The notes under the pieces were generated by a model, which was not told where the DNA came from, searched no databases, and saw only the letters and a list, made by a program, of their open reading frames with translations. A stretch of DNA of 58,764 nt from contig NZ_LGHL01000043.1 of NCBI RefSeq assembly GCF_001908205.1, positions 1-58,764 on the forward strand, read 5' to 3'. Shown here piece after piece: positions 8,485-17,783 of the stretch. Origin of the DNA: Bradyrhizobium sp. NAS80.1. Its GTDB lineage: Bacteria > Pseudomonadota > Alphaproteobacteria > Rhizobiales > Xanthobacteraceae. Made by a program: the position numbers and the translations under genes. The number at the start of each line of letters is the position of its first letter. Position 1 is the stretch's first letter.

Positions 8485-9495
8485 ATGACCCGCTTCGTCG
8501 AGCGCCATCCTGCCTGGGCGCTGATCATCATCATCGCAATCGCGGTGGCGCTGTGGCTGATCTTCGCGGTGTGGCCACCGGGCCTTGAAGAGGCGATCGG
8601 CCGCAAGCGGGTCTTCCTCAACGCGCTCTTCAATGGCATCACCCTCGGCGGTCTCTATTTCCTCGTCGCCAGCGGCTTCACGCTGATCTTTGGCCTGATG
8701 CGCAACGTCAACCTCGCGCACGGCTCGCTGTATCTGTTCGGCGGCTATGTTGGCTACGCCATCAGCGCCTCGACCGGCTCCTGGATCCTCAGCTTCATCG
8801 TCGCTTTCATCCTAACCGCGCTGGTCGGCATCCTGCTCCAGGTCCTCGTGTTTCGCCGCATGGAGGGCCAGGACCTGCGCCAGACCATGGTGACGATCGG
8901 CCTCTCGATCGTGTTCGCCGATCTCATGCTGTGGGCCTGCGGCGGCGACTTCTACCAGATCCAGACCCCGAACTGGCTGATCGGCCCGATCGAGCTGCCG
9001 CTGATCACCGCGGTGAAATCCTCCGGCGATCCGGTCTATCTGCGCTATCCGCTGGTGCGGCTCGTGATCTTCCTGGCATCCGCGATCATCGGTATCGCTA
9101 TGTGGCTCGCGCTCAATCGCACCCGGATCGGGATGATCATCCGCGCCGGAGTCGATGACCGCGACATCCTCGCCGCGACCGGCGTACGCATCCAGATCGT
9201 CTTCGTTCTCGTCTTTGCGCTCGGCGCTGGCCTCGCCGGCATCGCAGGCGTGGTCGGCGGCACCTTCCAGTCGCTGTCGCCCGGCGAGGACATCCGCTTC
9301 CTGCTTGCCTCGCTCGTGGTCGTCATCGTCGGCGGCATGGGCTCGATCCCTGGTGCCGCACTCGGCGCGCTGATCATCGGCCTCGCCGAGCAGCTCGGCT
9401 CGGTCTACATCCCGACCTACGCCATCGTCGTGACGTTCCTGATCATGGTGCTGGTGTTGGCGCTTCGGCCGCAGGGCCTGCTCGCGAGGCGCTGA
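8485..9495 (+). CDS. livH: Branched-chain-type ABC transporter permease LivH
   Basis: This is an inner-membrane channel subunit of the Liv-type importer, 336 residues, with an N-terminal extension and about eight hydrophobic helices. Family marks include FNGITLGGLYFLVASGFTLI, the MRNVNLAHGSLYLFGGYVGY segment near residues 72-91, and the coupling region DDRDILAATGVRIQIVF with the following GAGLAGIAGVVGG. It precedes livM by a single base, so the two permeases are translationally linked. The N-terminal 45 residues contain one extra hydrophobic helix and a short periplasmic loop, which is longer than in classical LivH. Confidence 0.9.
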   Translation: MTRFVERHPAWALIIIIAIAVALWLIFAVWPPGLEEAIGRKRVFLNALFNGITLGGLYFLVASGFTLIFGLMRNVNLAHGSLYLFGGYVGYAISASTGSWILSFIVAFILTALVGILLQVLVFRRMEGQDLRQTMVTIGLSIVFADLMLWACGGDFYQIQTPNWLIGPIELPLITAVKSSGDPVYLRYPLVRLVIFLASAIIGIAMWLALNRTRIGMIIRAGVDDRDILAATGVRIQIVFVLVFALGAGLAGIAGVVGGTFQSLSPGEDIRFLLASLVVVIVGGMGSIPGAALGALIIGLAEQLGSVYIPTYAIVVTFLIMVLVLALRPQGLLARR

Positions 9496-9496
9496 C

Positions 9497-10585
9497 ATGT
9501 CCGTCACCCACGATGCCCGTATCCAGGTCCACAAGCCCGCCGCAACGGCGCAGCGTCCGGCCGTGCGCGGATGGCCCGACATCAATAATCCCGCGGCCTG
9601 GATCATGGCGGTCATCCTCCTGATCATGCCACTGATCGCCAATGGCTTCTTCCTGATCGAGATCTTTGCGACGACGCTGATCCTCGGCACCATCGCGCTC
9701 AGCCTGATGTTCCTGGCCGGCTATGGCGGCATGGTCAGCCTGATGCAGCTCACCATCGCGGGCTTTGCGGCCTACATGGTCGCGGTGTTCGGCATCAGCG
9801 GCAACGCCAATATCAGCCTGGGCTGGCCGTGGTGGCTGGCGGTGCCGATGGCGTTGACGCTTGCGACGATCTTCGGCACGCTCGGCGGCGCGCTCGCGGT
9901 CCGCACCGAGGGCATCTACACGATCATGATCACCCTCGCGATCGGTGCGGCCTTCTACTATTTCACCAACCAGAACTGGGCGATCTTCAACGGCCATACC
10001 GGCATCAACAATGTTGCCACGCCGCATTTCTGGGGCGTCGACTGGCGAGCCGATATTCCCTTCTACTATGTCGTGCTCGCGACTGCCACCCTCTGCTACT
10101 TCGCCGTTGAATACATCTCCCGTGCCCCGTTCGGTCTCGCGCTTCAGGGCGTGCGCGACAATCCGCGCCGCATGGCCGCGCTCGGCTTCAACGTCAATGC
10201 GCATCGCGTCGCGGCCTATGCGGTGGCGTCTTTTATCGCAGGTCTCGCCGGCGTGCTCCAGGTCTGGAACTACCGTCAGATTTCGCCGGGCTCGGTCAGC
10301 GTCGGAGCGTGCATAGACGTCCTCATCATCGCCGTTGTCGGCGGCATCACCAGGCCCGTCGGTCCCTATATCGGCGCGCTGGTCTTCGTCCTCTTGCGCA
10401 CCTTCGCGCTCGATTTCCTGGTCAAGATCGGGCTCGACGGCAATCGCTTTCGCCTCCTGATCGGGCTCGGCTTTCTCGCCATCGTGTTCTGGTCGTCGGA
10501 TGGCGTGATCGGCTTGTGGCAGCGCTGGCGGCAGAGCCAGGTCCGCGAAGAGAACCGTCCGGGCGGAGGGCGGGGCCATGGATAG
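9497..10585 (+). CDS. livM: Branched-chain-type ABC transporter permease LivM
   Basis: This is the second channel subunit, 362 residues. It has a hydrophilic N-terminus of about 35 residues, then around nine hydrophobic helices. The landmarks SLMFLAGYGGMVSLMQLTIAG, PFGLALQGVRDNPRRMAALG (the cytoplasmic coupling loop that contacts LivG/F) and GGITRPVGPYIGALVFVLL fit the LivM family. It starts one base after the livH stop and overlaps the livG start by 8 bp, so expression is coupled. The substrate is not evident from the permease alone. Confidence 0.9.
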   Translation: MSVTHDARIQVHKPAATAQRPAVRGWPDINNPAAWIMAVILLIMPLIANGFFLIEIFATTLILGTIALSLMFLAGYGGMVSLMQLTIAGFAAYMVAVFGISGNANISLGWPWWLAVPMALTLATIFGTLGGALAVRTEGIYTIMITLAIGAAFYYFTNQNWAIFNGHTGINNVATPHFWGVDWRADIPFYYVVLATATLCYFAVEYISRAPFGLALQGVRDNPRRMAALGFNVNAHRVAAYAVASFIAGLAGVLQVWNYRQISPGSVSVGACIDVLIIAVVGGITRPVGPYIGALVFVLLRTFALDFLVKIGLDGNRFRLLIGLGFLAIVFWSSDGVIGLWQRWRQSQVREENRPGGGRGHG

Positions 10586-11360
10586 CGTCGCGCAACGTCT
10601 TTCGGCCGTCGGCGCAGGTGCAGCGCTGGAGCTGCGCGGCGTGACGCGGTTGTTCGGCGCGCTCGCGGCGTTGACCGATGTCACCATCACCGTTCGCGCG
10701 GGCGAGCGACGCGCCGTGCTCGGCTCCAACGGCGCCGGCAAGACCACGCTGTTCAACTGCATCACCGGAGACTTCCCACCCTCCTCCGGGACCATCCGCT
10801 TCTTCGGCGAAGACGTCACCCACTTCCCGCCTTATGAGCGCATCCGCCGTGGCCTCAGGCGGACTTATCAGATCTCCGCGCTGTTCCCCGGCCTTACCGT
10901 GCAGGACAACGTCTATCTCGCCTGCCGCGGCGTCTCGCGCGGACGCTTCTCGTTGCTACGCCCGGGACAGAACGATGCGCTGATGCACGCCGCCGACGGT
11001 CTCGTGCAGGCCGTACATCTGACGGCGGTAAAGGACCAGCGCGTCGCCGAGCTTGCGCACGGCCAGCAGCGCCAGCTCGAGATCGCGCTGGCGCTCGCCG
11101 GCGCGCCGCGTTTTGTGCTGTTCGACGAGCCGGCCGCGGGCCTTTCGCCGACCGAGCGGGTCGAGCTGGTCGAGATTCTGACCTCGCTGCCGTCGCATAT
11201 CGGCTACATCATCATCGAGCACGACATGGACGTCGCCCTGCGCGTCGTCGAGAGCGTGACGATGATGCACAACGGCCGGATCTTTAAGGAGGGCCTGCCG
11301 CAGGAGATCCAGTCCGACACCGAGGTGCAGGAACTTTATCTCGGAGGCGGCCATGAATGA
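10578..11360 (+). CDS. livG: ABC transporter ATP-binding protein LivG
   Basis: This is one of two ATPases energising the Liv-type importer, 260 residues and cytoplasmic. The Walker A motif is GSNGAGKTT (near residue 53), the signature is a divergent LAHGQQRQLEIALAL near residue 157, and Walker B is FVLFDEPAAGLS. The H-loop histidine lies in IIIEHDMDVAL. The signature reads AHGQQ rather than the usual SYGEQ, a common variant in this subfamily. It overlaps livM by 8 bp and livF by 8 bp, so it is in the middle of a tightly coupled set. Confidence 0.9.
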   Translation: MDSVAQRLSAVGAGAALELRGVTRLFGALAALTDVTITVRAGERRAVLGSNGAGKTTLFNCITGDFPPSSGTIRFFGEDVTHFPPYERIRRGLRRTYQISALFPGLTVQDNVYLACRGVSRGRFSLLRPGQNDALMHAADGLVQAVHLTAVKDQRVAELAHGQQRQLEIALALAGAPRFVLFDEPAAGLSPTERVELVEILTSLPSHIGYIIIEHDMDVALRVVESVTMMHNGRIFKEGLPQEIQSDTEVQELYLGGGHE

Positions 11361-13560
11361 GGTCCGCCGCTCCGCCGCCGCGCTCGAGGTCCGAGGCCTC
11401 GACGTCTATTACGGCCATTCCCACGCGCTTCAGGGCGTCGACCTCTCACTCGACGCCGGCGTGTTCTCGGTCGTCGGCCGCAACGGCATGGGCAAGACTA
11501 CCCTGTGCAAGGCCATCATGGGCCTGGTGCCAGTGAGCGGCGGTTCGATCCGCGTTCGCGGCGAGGACATCACGCGGCGGCCGCCGGCCCATATCGCACG
11601 GCTCGGCGTAGGTTATGTCCCGCAGGGACGCCGTCTCTGGCGCTCGCTCAGCGTCGACGAGCATCTGCGGCTCGCCGGCGGCATGCGGTCCGGCGCCTGG
11701 ACCGTCGAGCGCATCTACGACACCTTTCCGCGTCTCGCCGAGCGCAAGGACCATGGCGGCGGCCAGCTCTCCGGCGGCGAGCAGCAGATGCTCGCGATCT
11801 CACGCGCCCTGCTCACCAATCCGCATCTGCTGATCATGGACGAGCCGACCGAGGGGCTCGCGCCCGTCATCGTCGCTCAGGTCGAGGAGATGCTGCTGCA
11901 ACTCGGCGAGGACGGCGATATGGCCGTGCTCGTGATCGAGCAAAACATCGGCGTCGCAACCGCGGTCTCGCGCAATGTCGCGATCATGGTCAATGGTCGC
12001 ATTAATCGCATCATCGACTCCGTGCGGCTCGCCGCCGATCGCGAGCTACAACAGCGCCTGCTCGGCGTTGGACTGCACGCCGAGCTCGAACCCGAAATCG
12101 ATGCGCCCGCCGCCGGCGGTGAAGCGAAGCCAACCCCGCAGCCCACGCGCGCCAGCGGGCCGATCCGGATCTACATCTCCAATCCCACCCCGCCGACGCG
12201 CTGGTCGCAGCCGGTCCCGATCGGGCGCATCGAAGCCGCCGCGCGCACGCTGTCGACGCAGATCGCGCGTTTCGACGAGACCGCACGGCGCAAGCGCGAA
12301 CCGATAACGGCGCAAATGTCGGGCCCGCCGCTGGTGCTGGTTGTCGGCACGCTCGACACCAAGGGAACAGAACTTCGCTTCATCCGCGACATCATCGCCG
12401 AAAGCGGATTGCGCACGCGGCTGGTGGACGTCTCCACCAGTGGCAAGCAGGCGACTTGCGATGTCTCGGCGCAGGAGATCGCGTTGAACCATGGCCGCGG
12501 CGGCTCGGCCGTGTTCGGCCCGGACCGCGGCGCCGCGGTGACGGCGATGGCGGATGCGTTTGCGAATTGGGTGCGGCGCCAAGGCAATATCGCCGGCGTG
12601 ATTGCGGCGGGCGGCTCGGGCGCGGCGTCGCTGGTTGCGCCTGCTATGCGCACCCTCCCCGTCGGCGTTCCAAAGCTGATCATCTCCTCGGTCGCCTCCG
12701 GCGACGTTGCGCCGTATGTCGGCCCTGCCGACATCACCATGATGTATTCGGTCACCGACGTGCAGGGTCTCAATTCGATCTCGCGCGCGGTGCTTTCGAA
12801 CGGCGCCAACGCCATCGCCGGCATGGTCAAGGCACGGCTCGATCAGCGCCAGGCCAAGGATCGAGTCGGGCTGCCTGCGGTCGGCATCACCATGTTCGGC
12901 GTCACGACACCAGCGGTGCGGAAGATCGCAGCCGATTTGCGCGGTGACTTCGAATGCCTGGTGTTCCACGCCACCGGCGTCGGCGGCCGCTCCATGGAGA
13001 AGCTCGTCGATTCCGGCCAGCTCGCGGGCGTCATCGATCTTACCACGACCGAGATCTGCGACCTCCTGATGGGCGGGGTGTTTCCCGCGACCGACGATCG
13101 CTTTGGCGCGATCATCCGAGCCCGCGTGCCCTATATCGGCTCGGTCGGCGCGCTCGACATGGTCAATTTCGGCGCGCCCGACACTATCCCCGAGCGCTAC
13201 AGCGGCCGGAAGTTCCAGGTTCACAATCCGCAGGTGACGCTGATGCGGACCACGGCGGATGAGAACGAGCGCATGGGCCGCTGGATCGGCGAGCGGCTCA
13301 ATCAGATGGACGGGCCAGTGCGCTTCTTCCTGCCCGCGGGTGGCGTCTCCGCGCTCGATGTCCGCGGCCAGCCGTTCTGGGACCCCGAGTCCGATGCCGC
13401 CCTGTTCCGCGCGTTGGAGCGCACGGTGCGGCAGACCGGGAACCGGCAACTGATCCACGTCAAGCAAAACATCAACGATCCCGAGTTCGCCTCGACCATC
13501 GTAGCTGCGTTCCGAACGCTGTTCGGCCGCACCGGGGCGCGCCGGAGACTGGCGAGGTGA
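11353..13560 (+). CDS. LivF ATPase fused to a Tm-1-like (UPF0261) ATP-binding domain
   Basis: This 735-residue fusion has two parts. Residues 1-240 are a LivF-type ABC ATPase with Walker A GRNGMGKTT, signature QLSGGEQQMLAISRAL and Walker B LLIMDEPTEGLAP. A Pro/Arg-rich linker (about 245-325) leads to residues 328-730, a full UPF0261/Tm-1-like domain starting PLVLVVGTLDTKGTELRFIR and containing GVIAAGGSGAASL, VTDVQGLNSISRAVLSNGAN and a conserved FHATGVGGRSMEKLV loop. In plants the Tm-1 protein joins this domain to a TIM barrel that here is the next gene. Known LivF proteins end near residue 240, so the extra 490 residues are a genuine fusion. Its role is unknown; it may couple ATP-dependent transport to handling of the imported ligand. 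Confidence 0.88.
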   Translation: MNEVRRSAAALEVRGLDVYYGHSHALQGVDLSLDAGVFSVVGRNGMGKTTLCKAIMGLVPVSGGSIRVRGEDITRRPPAHIARLGVGYVPQGRRLWRSLSVDEHLRLAGGMRSGAWTVERIYDTFPRLAERKDHGGGQLSGGEQQMLAISRALLTNPHLLIMDEPTEGLAPVIVAQVEEMLLQLGEDGDMAVLVIEQNIGVATAVSRNVAIMVNGRINRIIDSVRLAADRELQQRLLGVGLHAELEPEIDAPAAGGEAKPTPQPTRASGPIRIYISNPTPPTRWSQPVPIGRIEAAARTLSTQIARFDETARRKREPITAQMSGPPLVLVVGTLDTKGTELRFIRDIIAESGLRTRLVDVSTSGKQATCDVSAQEIALNHGRGGSAVFGPDRGAAVTAMADAFANWVRRQGNIAGVIAAGGSGAASLVAPAMRTLPVGVPKLIISSVASGDVAPYVGPADITMMYSVTDVQGLNSISRAVLSNGANAIAGMVKARLDQRQAKDRVGLPAVGITMFGVTTPAVRKIAADLRGDFECLVFHATGVGGRSMEKLVDSGQLAGVIDLTTTEICDLLMGGVFPATDDRFGAIIRARVPYIGSVGALDMVNFGAPDTIPERYSGRKFQVHNPQVTLMRTTADENERMGRWIGERLNQMDGPVRFFLPAGGVSALDVRGQPFWDPESDAALFRALERTVRQTGNRQLIHVKQNINDPEFASTIVAAFRTLFGRTGARRRLAR

Positions 13561-13563
13561 CCG

Positions 13564-14397
13564 ATGGCCCGGTTTGAACGCGCAGCACTCCTGAAACGGT
13601 TTCGCGAGATGGCGAAGCGCGGCGAGCCCATCGTCGGCGGCGGCGCCGGCACCGGCCTGTCGGCCAAATGCGAGGAAGCCGGCGGTGTTGATCTCATCGT
13701 CATCTACAATTCCGGCCGATACCGCATGGCCGGCCGCGGCTCGCTTGCGGGTCTGATGCCCTACGGCGACGCCAACGCCATCGTGCTGGAGATGGCTGGC
13801 GAAGTTCTGCCCGTGGTCAGCAAGACGCCGGTGCTTGCCGGGGTCAACGGCACCGATCCGTTTCGCGATATGGACGTGTTCCTGGACCAGCTCAAGACAC
13901 TTGGCTTCGCCGGCGTGCAGAACTTTCCGACCGTCGGCCTGATCGACGGTGTCTTCCGCGCCAATCTCGAAGAGACCGGCATGTCCTATGCGCTGGAGAT
14001 CGAGATGATCGCCAAGGCGCGCGAGAAGGACCTGCTGACGACACCTTACGTCTTCAGCGAGAAGGAAGCTGCCGCGATGGCGATCGCCGGTGCCGACATC
14101 ATCGTCTGCCACCTCGGGCTCACCACCGGCGGCACGATCGGCGCCCAGACCGCACCCAAGCTGAAGGACTGCCCGGCGCATATCGACACCTGGGCATCGG
14201 CCGCGCTCAGCGTCAATCCGGACATCCTCGTGCTCGCCCATGGCGGTCCGATCGCGGATCCCGCAGATGCCGATTTCATCATGAAGAACACCCGTTACTG
14301 CCACGGCTTCTACGGCGCCTCCTCGATGGAGCGACTGCCGGTGGAGCGGGCGTTGACGGACCAGGTACGCAAATTCAAGGCGATCGGCGCGCGATAA
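13564..14397 (+). CDS. PEP-hydrolase-like TIM-barrel protein (Tm-1 C-domain type)
   Basis: This 277-residue protein matches the PEP_hydrolase-like TIM-barrel family. It opens [20 protein letters not shown] and then shows [60 protein letters not shown] and [16 protein letters not shown]. Bacterial homologues usually sit next to, or are fused with, a UPF0261/Tm-1-like domain, and here that domain is the C-terminus of the gene 3 bp upstream. Despite the family name, a PEP hydrolase activity is not established for these proteins as far as I know. No signal peptide, so it is cytoplasmic. It likely works with the UPF0261 domain on a transported or metabolised compound. Confidence 0.86.
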   Translation: MARFERAALLKRFREMAKRGEPIVGGGAGTGLSAKCEEAGGVDLIVIYNSGRYRMAGRGSLAGLMPYGDANAIVLEMAGEVLPVVSKTPVLAGVNGTDPFRDMDVFLDQLKTLGFAGVQNFPTVGLIDGVFRANLEETGMSYALEIEMIAKAREKDLLTTPYVFSEKEAAAMAIAGADIIVCHLGLTTGGTIGAQTAPKLKDCPAHIDTWASAALSVNPDILVLAHGGPIADPADADFIMKNTRYCHGFYGASSMERLPVERALTDQVRKFKAIGAR

Positions 14398-14423
14398 CGC
14401 CGGAACGATTGAGGGAGGGAAAC

Positions 14424-17330
14424 ATGTCAGGGATCCTGGTCGGCGAGCTCATCCTCTGGCTGATCGTCGCGATCATCGTGATCGTGGTTGGCGTCTACAT
14501 CGTCAATTGGCTCTACCACCGCTCCTCCAAGGAGGTGTCGTTCGTCCGAACCGGTTTCCTCGGCGAACGCGTGGTGATCAACGGCGGCGCCTTCGTGCTG
14601 CCCTTCATCCATGCTTACACCCCCGTTAACATGAACGTGCTGCCGATGGGCATCGTGCGCTCGCGGCAGGACGCCGTGATCACCCGCGACCGCATGCGCG
14701 TCGACATCGAAGCCGACTTCTATGTCCGCGTTCAGCCGACTCGCGAAGCCGTCTCGATCGCCGCCGCTACCCTTGGCCGCCGCACCATGGAGCCGGAGCA
14801 GCTCCACGCGCTGCTGGCCGGCAAGTTCATTTCCGCGATCCGTTCGGTCGCTTCCGAAATGACCATGGAGGAAATGCACGAGCGGCGCGGCGATTATGTC
14901 GCGCGCGTCAAGACCAATGCCGCCGAAGCGCTTGCCCAGAACGGCCTCGAGCTCGAATCGGTCGCGATCACCGATCTCGACCAGACCGACCTCGAATTCT
15001 TCAACCCTTCGAACCGCTTCGACGCCGAAGGTTTGACCCGGCTGATGGAGGACATCGAGGCCAGGCGCAAGCTGCGCAACGACATCGAACAGGACTCGAT
15101 GATCAAGATCCGCACCCGCAACCTGGAAGCCGAGCGGCAGGCCCTCGAAATCGAGCGCGAGAGCGAGACCGCGCGGCTGGAGCAGGAACGCGACATCGAG
15201 ATGCGTCGCGCGCTCCAGCGCACGGAAGTCGCCCGCGAACGTGCGTTGCGCGAGACCGAGGCCGAGCAGGCCCAGATCTCGGCGCGCGAAGCGATCGAGC
15301 GCTCCCGGATCGCCAATGAGCAGGCCATCGCGGAAGCCCGTATCGCCTCCGAGCGCGAGACACGCCAGAAGGAGATCGAGCGCACCCGTACCATCGAGGA
15401 AAAGGAGCTGCTGGCGCGCGAGGAGATCGAGAAGACGCGGATCGCCAATCAGCGCTCGATCGACACCACACGGATTGCGTCCGAGCGCGAGGTCCGCCAG
15501 CGCGAGATCGAGCGGATGCGCACCGTCGAGGAAGCCGAGATCGCCGCTCGCGAGGCGATCGAGAAGGCTCGCATCCAGCAGGACCGCGTCGTCACCGACG
15601 CCCGCATCGCCAATGAGGAGGAAACGCGCCGCCGCGAGATCGAACGCACCCGCGCCGTCGATGAGGCCGAGATTGCCGCCCGCGAGACCACCGAAAAGGC
15701 CCGCATCGCGCAGACGATGATCGTCAATGTCGAGCGTATCTCCTCCGACGAGCGCACCCGCGCGCTGGAAATCCAGCAGGTCCGCACCATCCAGGAAGCC
15801 GAGATCGAGGCACAGCGCGCCGTCGAGGCTGCCCGCATCGCCCGCGAGCGGACGCTCGCTGCCGAGCGGATTGCCGCAGAGCAGAATACGCGGCAGCTCG
15901 AGATCGAGCGCAATCGGACGCTTGAGGTCGCCGGGATCGCCGCGCGCGAGACCACAGAGGCCTCGCGTATCGCCCAGGAAGAGCGCGTCCGCTCGCTGGA
16001 GATCGCACGCAACCGCGCCGTCGAGGAAGCCGACATCGCTTCCCGCGAAGCGATCGAGGCAGCCCGCATTGCCCAGGAGAAGGCCGTCGCCGCCGAACGC
16101 ATCCAGGCCGAGCGCGACACGCGTTCGCTCGAAATCGAGCGCACCGGAATCCTTGAGGCCGCCGAGCTCAAGCGGCGCGACGCCATCGAGCGCCAGCGCA
16201 TCAGCGTCGACCTCGCGCTCGAAGCCGAGCGGATCAATTCCTCCAAGAAGCGCGAGGTGCTCAACATCGAGCAGAAGAAGGCGATCGAGATCGCGGACGA
16301 GGACCGCGTCATCGCGCTGTCCGCAAAAAAGTCCGAGCGGATCGATGCCGATCGCCAGGTCCGGCAGGCCGAGATCGTTGCACGCAAGGAAGTCGAGACC
16401 ACGGACGTCTCGCGCGAGCAGGCACTCGAAGCCGCCCGCCTCGAGCGCCGCCGCGCGCTCGAGCAGCTCGAAGTCGCCCGCGTCCAGTCGCTGCAGGAGG
16501 CAGAGATCGCCTCCCGCGAGGAAGTGGAACGGGCGCGCATCGCCTCCGACCGAGGCCTGGACGAGGCCAGAATCGGCCGCGAGCGCGAGCTGCGCAAGCT
16601 CGAGGTCAACCGTGAGAAGGAGGTCGAGACAGTTTTGATGGAAAAGGCGATCGCCATCCATCAGAAGTCGCTCGAAGAGTCCGCGGCGCGGGCCGCTGCC
16701 GAAGAAGCTCGCATGCGAGCAACCGAAGCCGCCGAACGCGTGGTCACCGCGCGCGAGAGCGAGATCGCAAAGCGCCGCAAAACGGTCGAGGTGCTGCTCG
16801 CCGAGAAGCAGGCCGAGGAAACGCGGATCGCCGCCGAGGCCGAGCGTGTCCGCGCCGCCGTCGAGGCAGAAGCGCAGCGGATGCTCAACGAGGCCGAGAA
16901 CGTACTCACCGACCAGGCACGCTACTCGTTGTTCCGCAGAAAGTTGCTCGACCGCATCGAGGGCATCGTGCGCGAGAGCGTCAAGCCCATGGAGAAGATC
17001 GAGGGCATCCGCATCCTCCAGGTCGACGGCCTCAACGGCAATGGCCCTGGCGGCAATGGCGGCCGCAGCGCCACCGACGAGGTGATCGACTCGGCGCTGC
17101 GCTACCGCGTGCAGGCGCCGCTGATCGACTCCATCCTGTCGGACATCGGTGTCGAGGGCGGTAGCCTGGCAAAGATGCCGGGCTTGATCCGCGAGGCCCG
17201 CGACATGCAGGGGATCAAGGATTCCGCGCGGAAGAGCGGCGGCGGCGGCGACAAGCCGGCGGCCTCCCCGCCTGCGACTGAGGGCGGCGGTGAACCATCG
17301 GCCGAACGCGGTCCGAGGAAGAAGAGTTGA
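14424..17330 (+). CDS. Very long SPFH/flotillin-like membrane-anchored coiled-coil protein
   Basis: The 968-residue product starts at the ATG at 14424, which follows GAGGGAGGGA. A single N-terminal membrane helix (residues about 6-29, LILWLIVAIIVIVVGVYIV) anchors it. Residues about 35-215 are an SPFH (band 7) domain, with FLGERVVINGGAFVLPFIH and LESVAITDLDQTDLEFFNP. A charged helical region from about 220 to 860 follows, built partly of regular 44-residue repeats, and the end is Gly-rich. Flotillins assemble into membrane scaffolds; this one is about twice the usual length. It is embedded in a catabolic operon between the PEP-hydrolase-like gene and SRPBCC genes, an unusual context that suggests a scaffold for the encoded enzymes or transporter. 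That role is inference. Confidence 0.88.
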   Translation: MSGILVGELILWLIVAIIVIVVGVYIVNWLYHRSSKEVSFVRTGFLGERVVINGGAFVLPFIHAYTPVNMNVLPMGIVRSRQDAVITRDRMRVDIEADFYVRVQPTREAVSIAAATLGRRTMEPEQLHALLAGKFISAIRSVASEMTMEEMHERRGDYVARVKTNAAEALAQNGLELESVAITDLDQTDLEFFNPSNRFDAEGLTRLMEDIEARRKLRNDIEQDSMIKIRTRNLEAERQALEIERESETARLEQERDIEMRRALQRTEVARERALRETEAEQAQISAREAIERSRIANEQAIAEARIASERETRQKEIERTRTIEEKELLAREEIEKTRIANQRSIDTTRIASEREVRQREIERMRTVEEAEIAAREAIEKARIQQDRVVTDARIANEEETRRREIERTRAVDEAEIAARETTEKARIAQTMIVNVERISSDERTRALEIQQVRTIQEAEIEAQRAVEAARIARERTLAAERIAAEQNTRQLEIERNRTLEVAGIAARETTEASRIAQEERVRSLEIARNRAVEEADIASREAIEAARIAQEKAVAAERIQAERDTRSLEIERTGILEAAELKRRDAIERQRISVDLALEAERINSSKKREVLNIEQKKAIEIADEDRVIALSAKKSERIDADRQVRQAEIVARKEVETTDVSREQALEAARLERRRALEQLEVARVQSLQEAEIASREEVERARIASDRGLDEARIGRERELRKLEVNREKEVETVLMEKAIAIHQKSLEESAARAAAEEARMRATEAAERVVTARESEIAKRRKTVEVLLAEKQAEETRIAAEAERVRAAVEAEAQRMLNEAENVLTDQARYSLFRRKLLDRIEGIVRESVKPMEKIEGIRILQVDGLNGNGPGGNGGRSATDEVIDSALRYRVQAPLIDSILSDIGVEGGSLAKMPGLIREARDMQGIKDSARKSGGGGDKPAASPPATEGGGEPSAERGPRKKS
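15240..16262 (+). repeat. 132-bp coding repeats with a 99-bp unit (44/33-residue hendecad repeats)
   Basis: Successive repeat units begin at 15240, 15372, 15504, 15636, 15768, 15900, 15999 and 16131. All are spaced exactly 132 bp apart except one 99-bp unit. Most units read like EIERTRTIEEKELLAREEIE followed by KTRIAN and a basic RQ/RR. 44 is 4 x 11 and 33 is 3 x 11, so the periodicity is 11 residues, typical of a right-handed hendecad coiled coil. Confidence 0.8.
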
Positions 17331-17340
17331 GGTCTGACCC

Positions 17341-17778
17341 ATGCCCCGCGTCTACGTCTCCACCGTCGTCAATGCGCGCAACGACCGCGTCTGGGCTCGG
17401 GTGCGCGATTTCAATGGCCTGCCGAACTGGCATCCCGCGATCGCCGAAAGCCGCATCGAGGGCGGCGAGCCCGCTGACAAGATCGGCTGTGTCAGGGACT
17501 TCCGCCTGCGCAACGGCGACCGCATCCGAGAGAAGCTCCTGGGCCTCTCCGATTACGACATGTTCTGCACCTACTCGATCCTGGAATCCCCGATGGGCGT
17601 CGAGAACTACGTCGCGACCTTGCGGCTCACGCCGGTTACCGACGGCGACCAGACCTTTGTGGAATGGACTGCCGAGTTCGACTGCGCGCCGGAGCGGGAG
17701 ACCGAGCTCGTCAGCAACATCGGCGGCGGCGTGTTCCAGGGCGGCTTTGACGCGCTGAAGCGCGTTTTCGGAGGCTGA
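17341..17778 (+). CDS. SRPBCC-family protein (polyketide cyclase-like), first of two
   Basis: This 145-residue protein has the start VYVSTVVNARNDRVWARVRDFNGLP, then WHPAIAESRIEGGEPADKIG and VRDFRLRNGDRIREKLLGLS, typical of the SRPBCC/START-like ligand-binding fold. These proteins bind hydrophobic or aromatic small molecules and some are cyclases or hydrolases. It lies 10 bp after the SPFH gene and 5 bp before a clear paralogue of the same length. Carbon-monoxide-dehydrogenase clusters also carry an SRPBCC protein (CoxG), which supports a link to the Mo hydroxylase here, but sequence alone does not show the ligand. Confidence 0.85.
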   Translation: MPRVYVSTVVNARNDRVWARVRDFNGLPNWHPAIAESRIEGGEPADKIGCVRDFRLRNGDRIREKLLGLSDYDMFCTYSILESPMGVENYVATLRLTPVTDGDQTFVEWTAEFDCAPERETELVSNIGGGVFQGGFDALKRVFGG

Positions 17779-17783
17779 CGCTC

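Noticed and set aside
12046..14304. A 752-codon antisense open frame over the Tm-1 and PEP-hydrolase genes
   Set aside because: Product composition fits shadow coding, and the sense proteins carry family motifs throughout.
14427..17342. A 971-codon open frame antisense to the SPFH gene
   Set aside because: Low-complexity Leu/Asp/Gly-rich product created by the high GC and repeat structure of the sense gene; no ribosome-binding site or domain.
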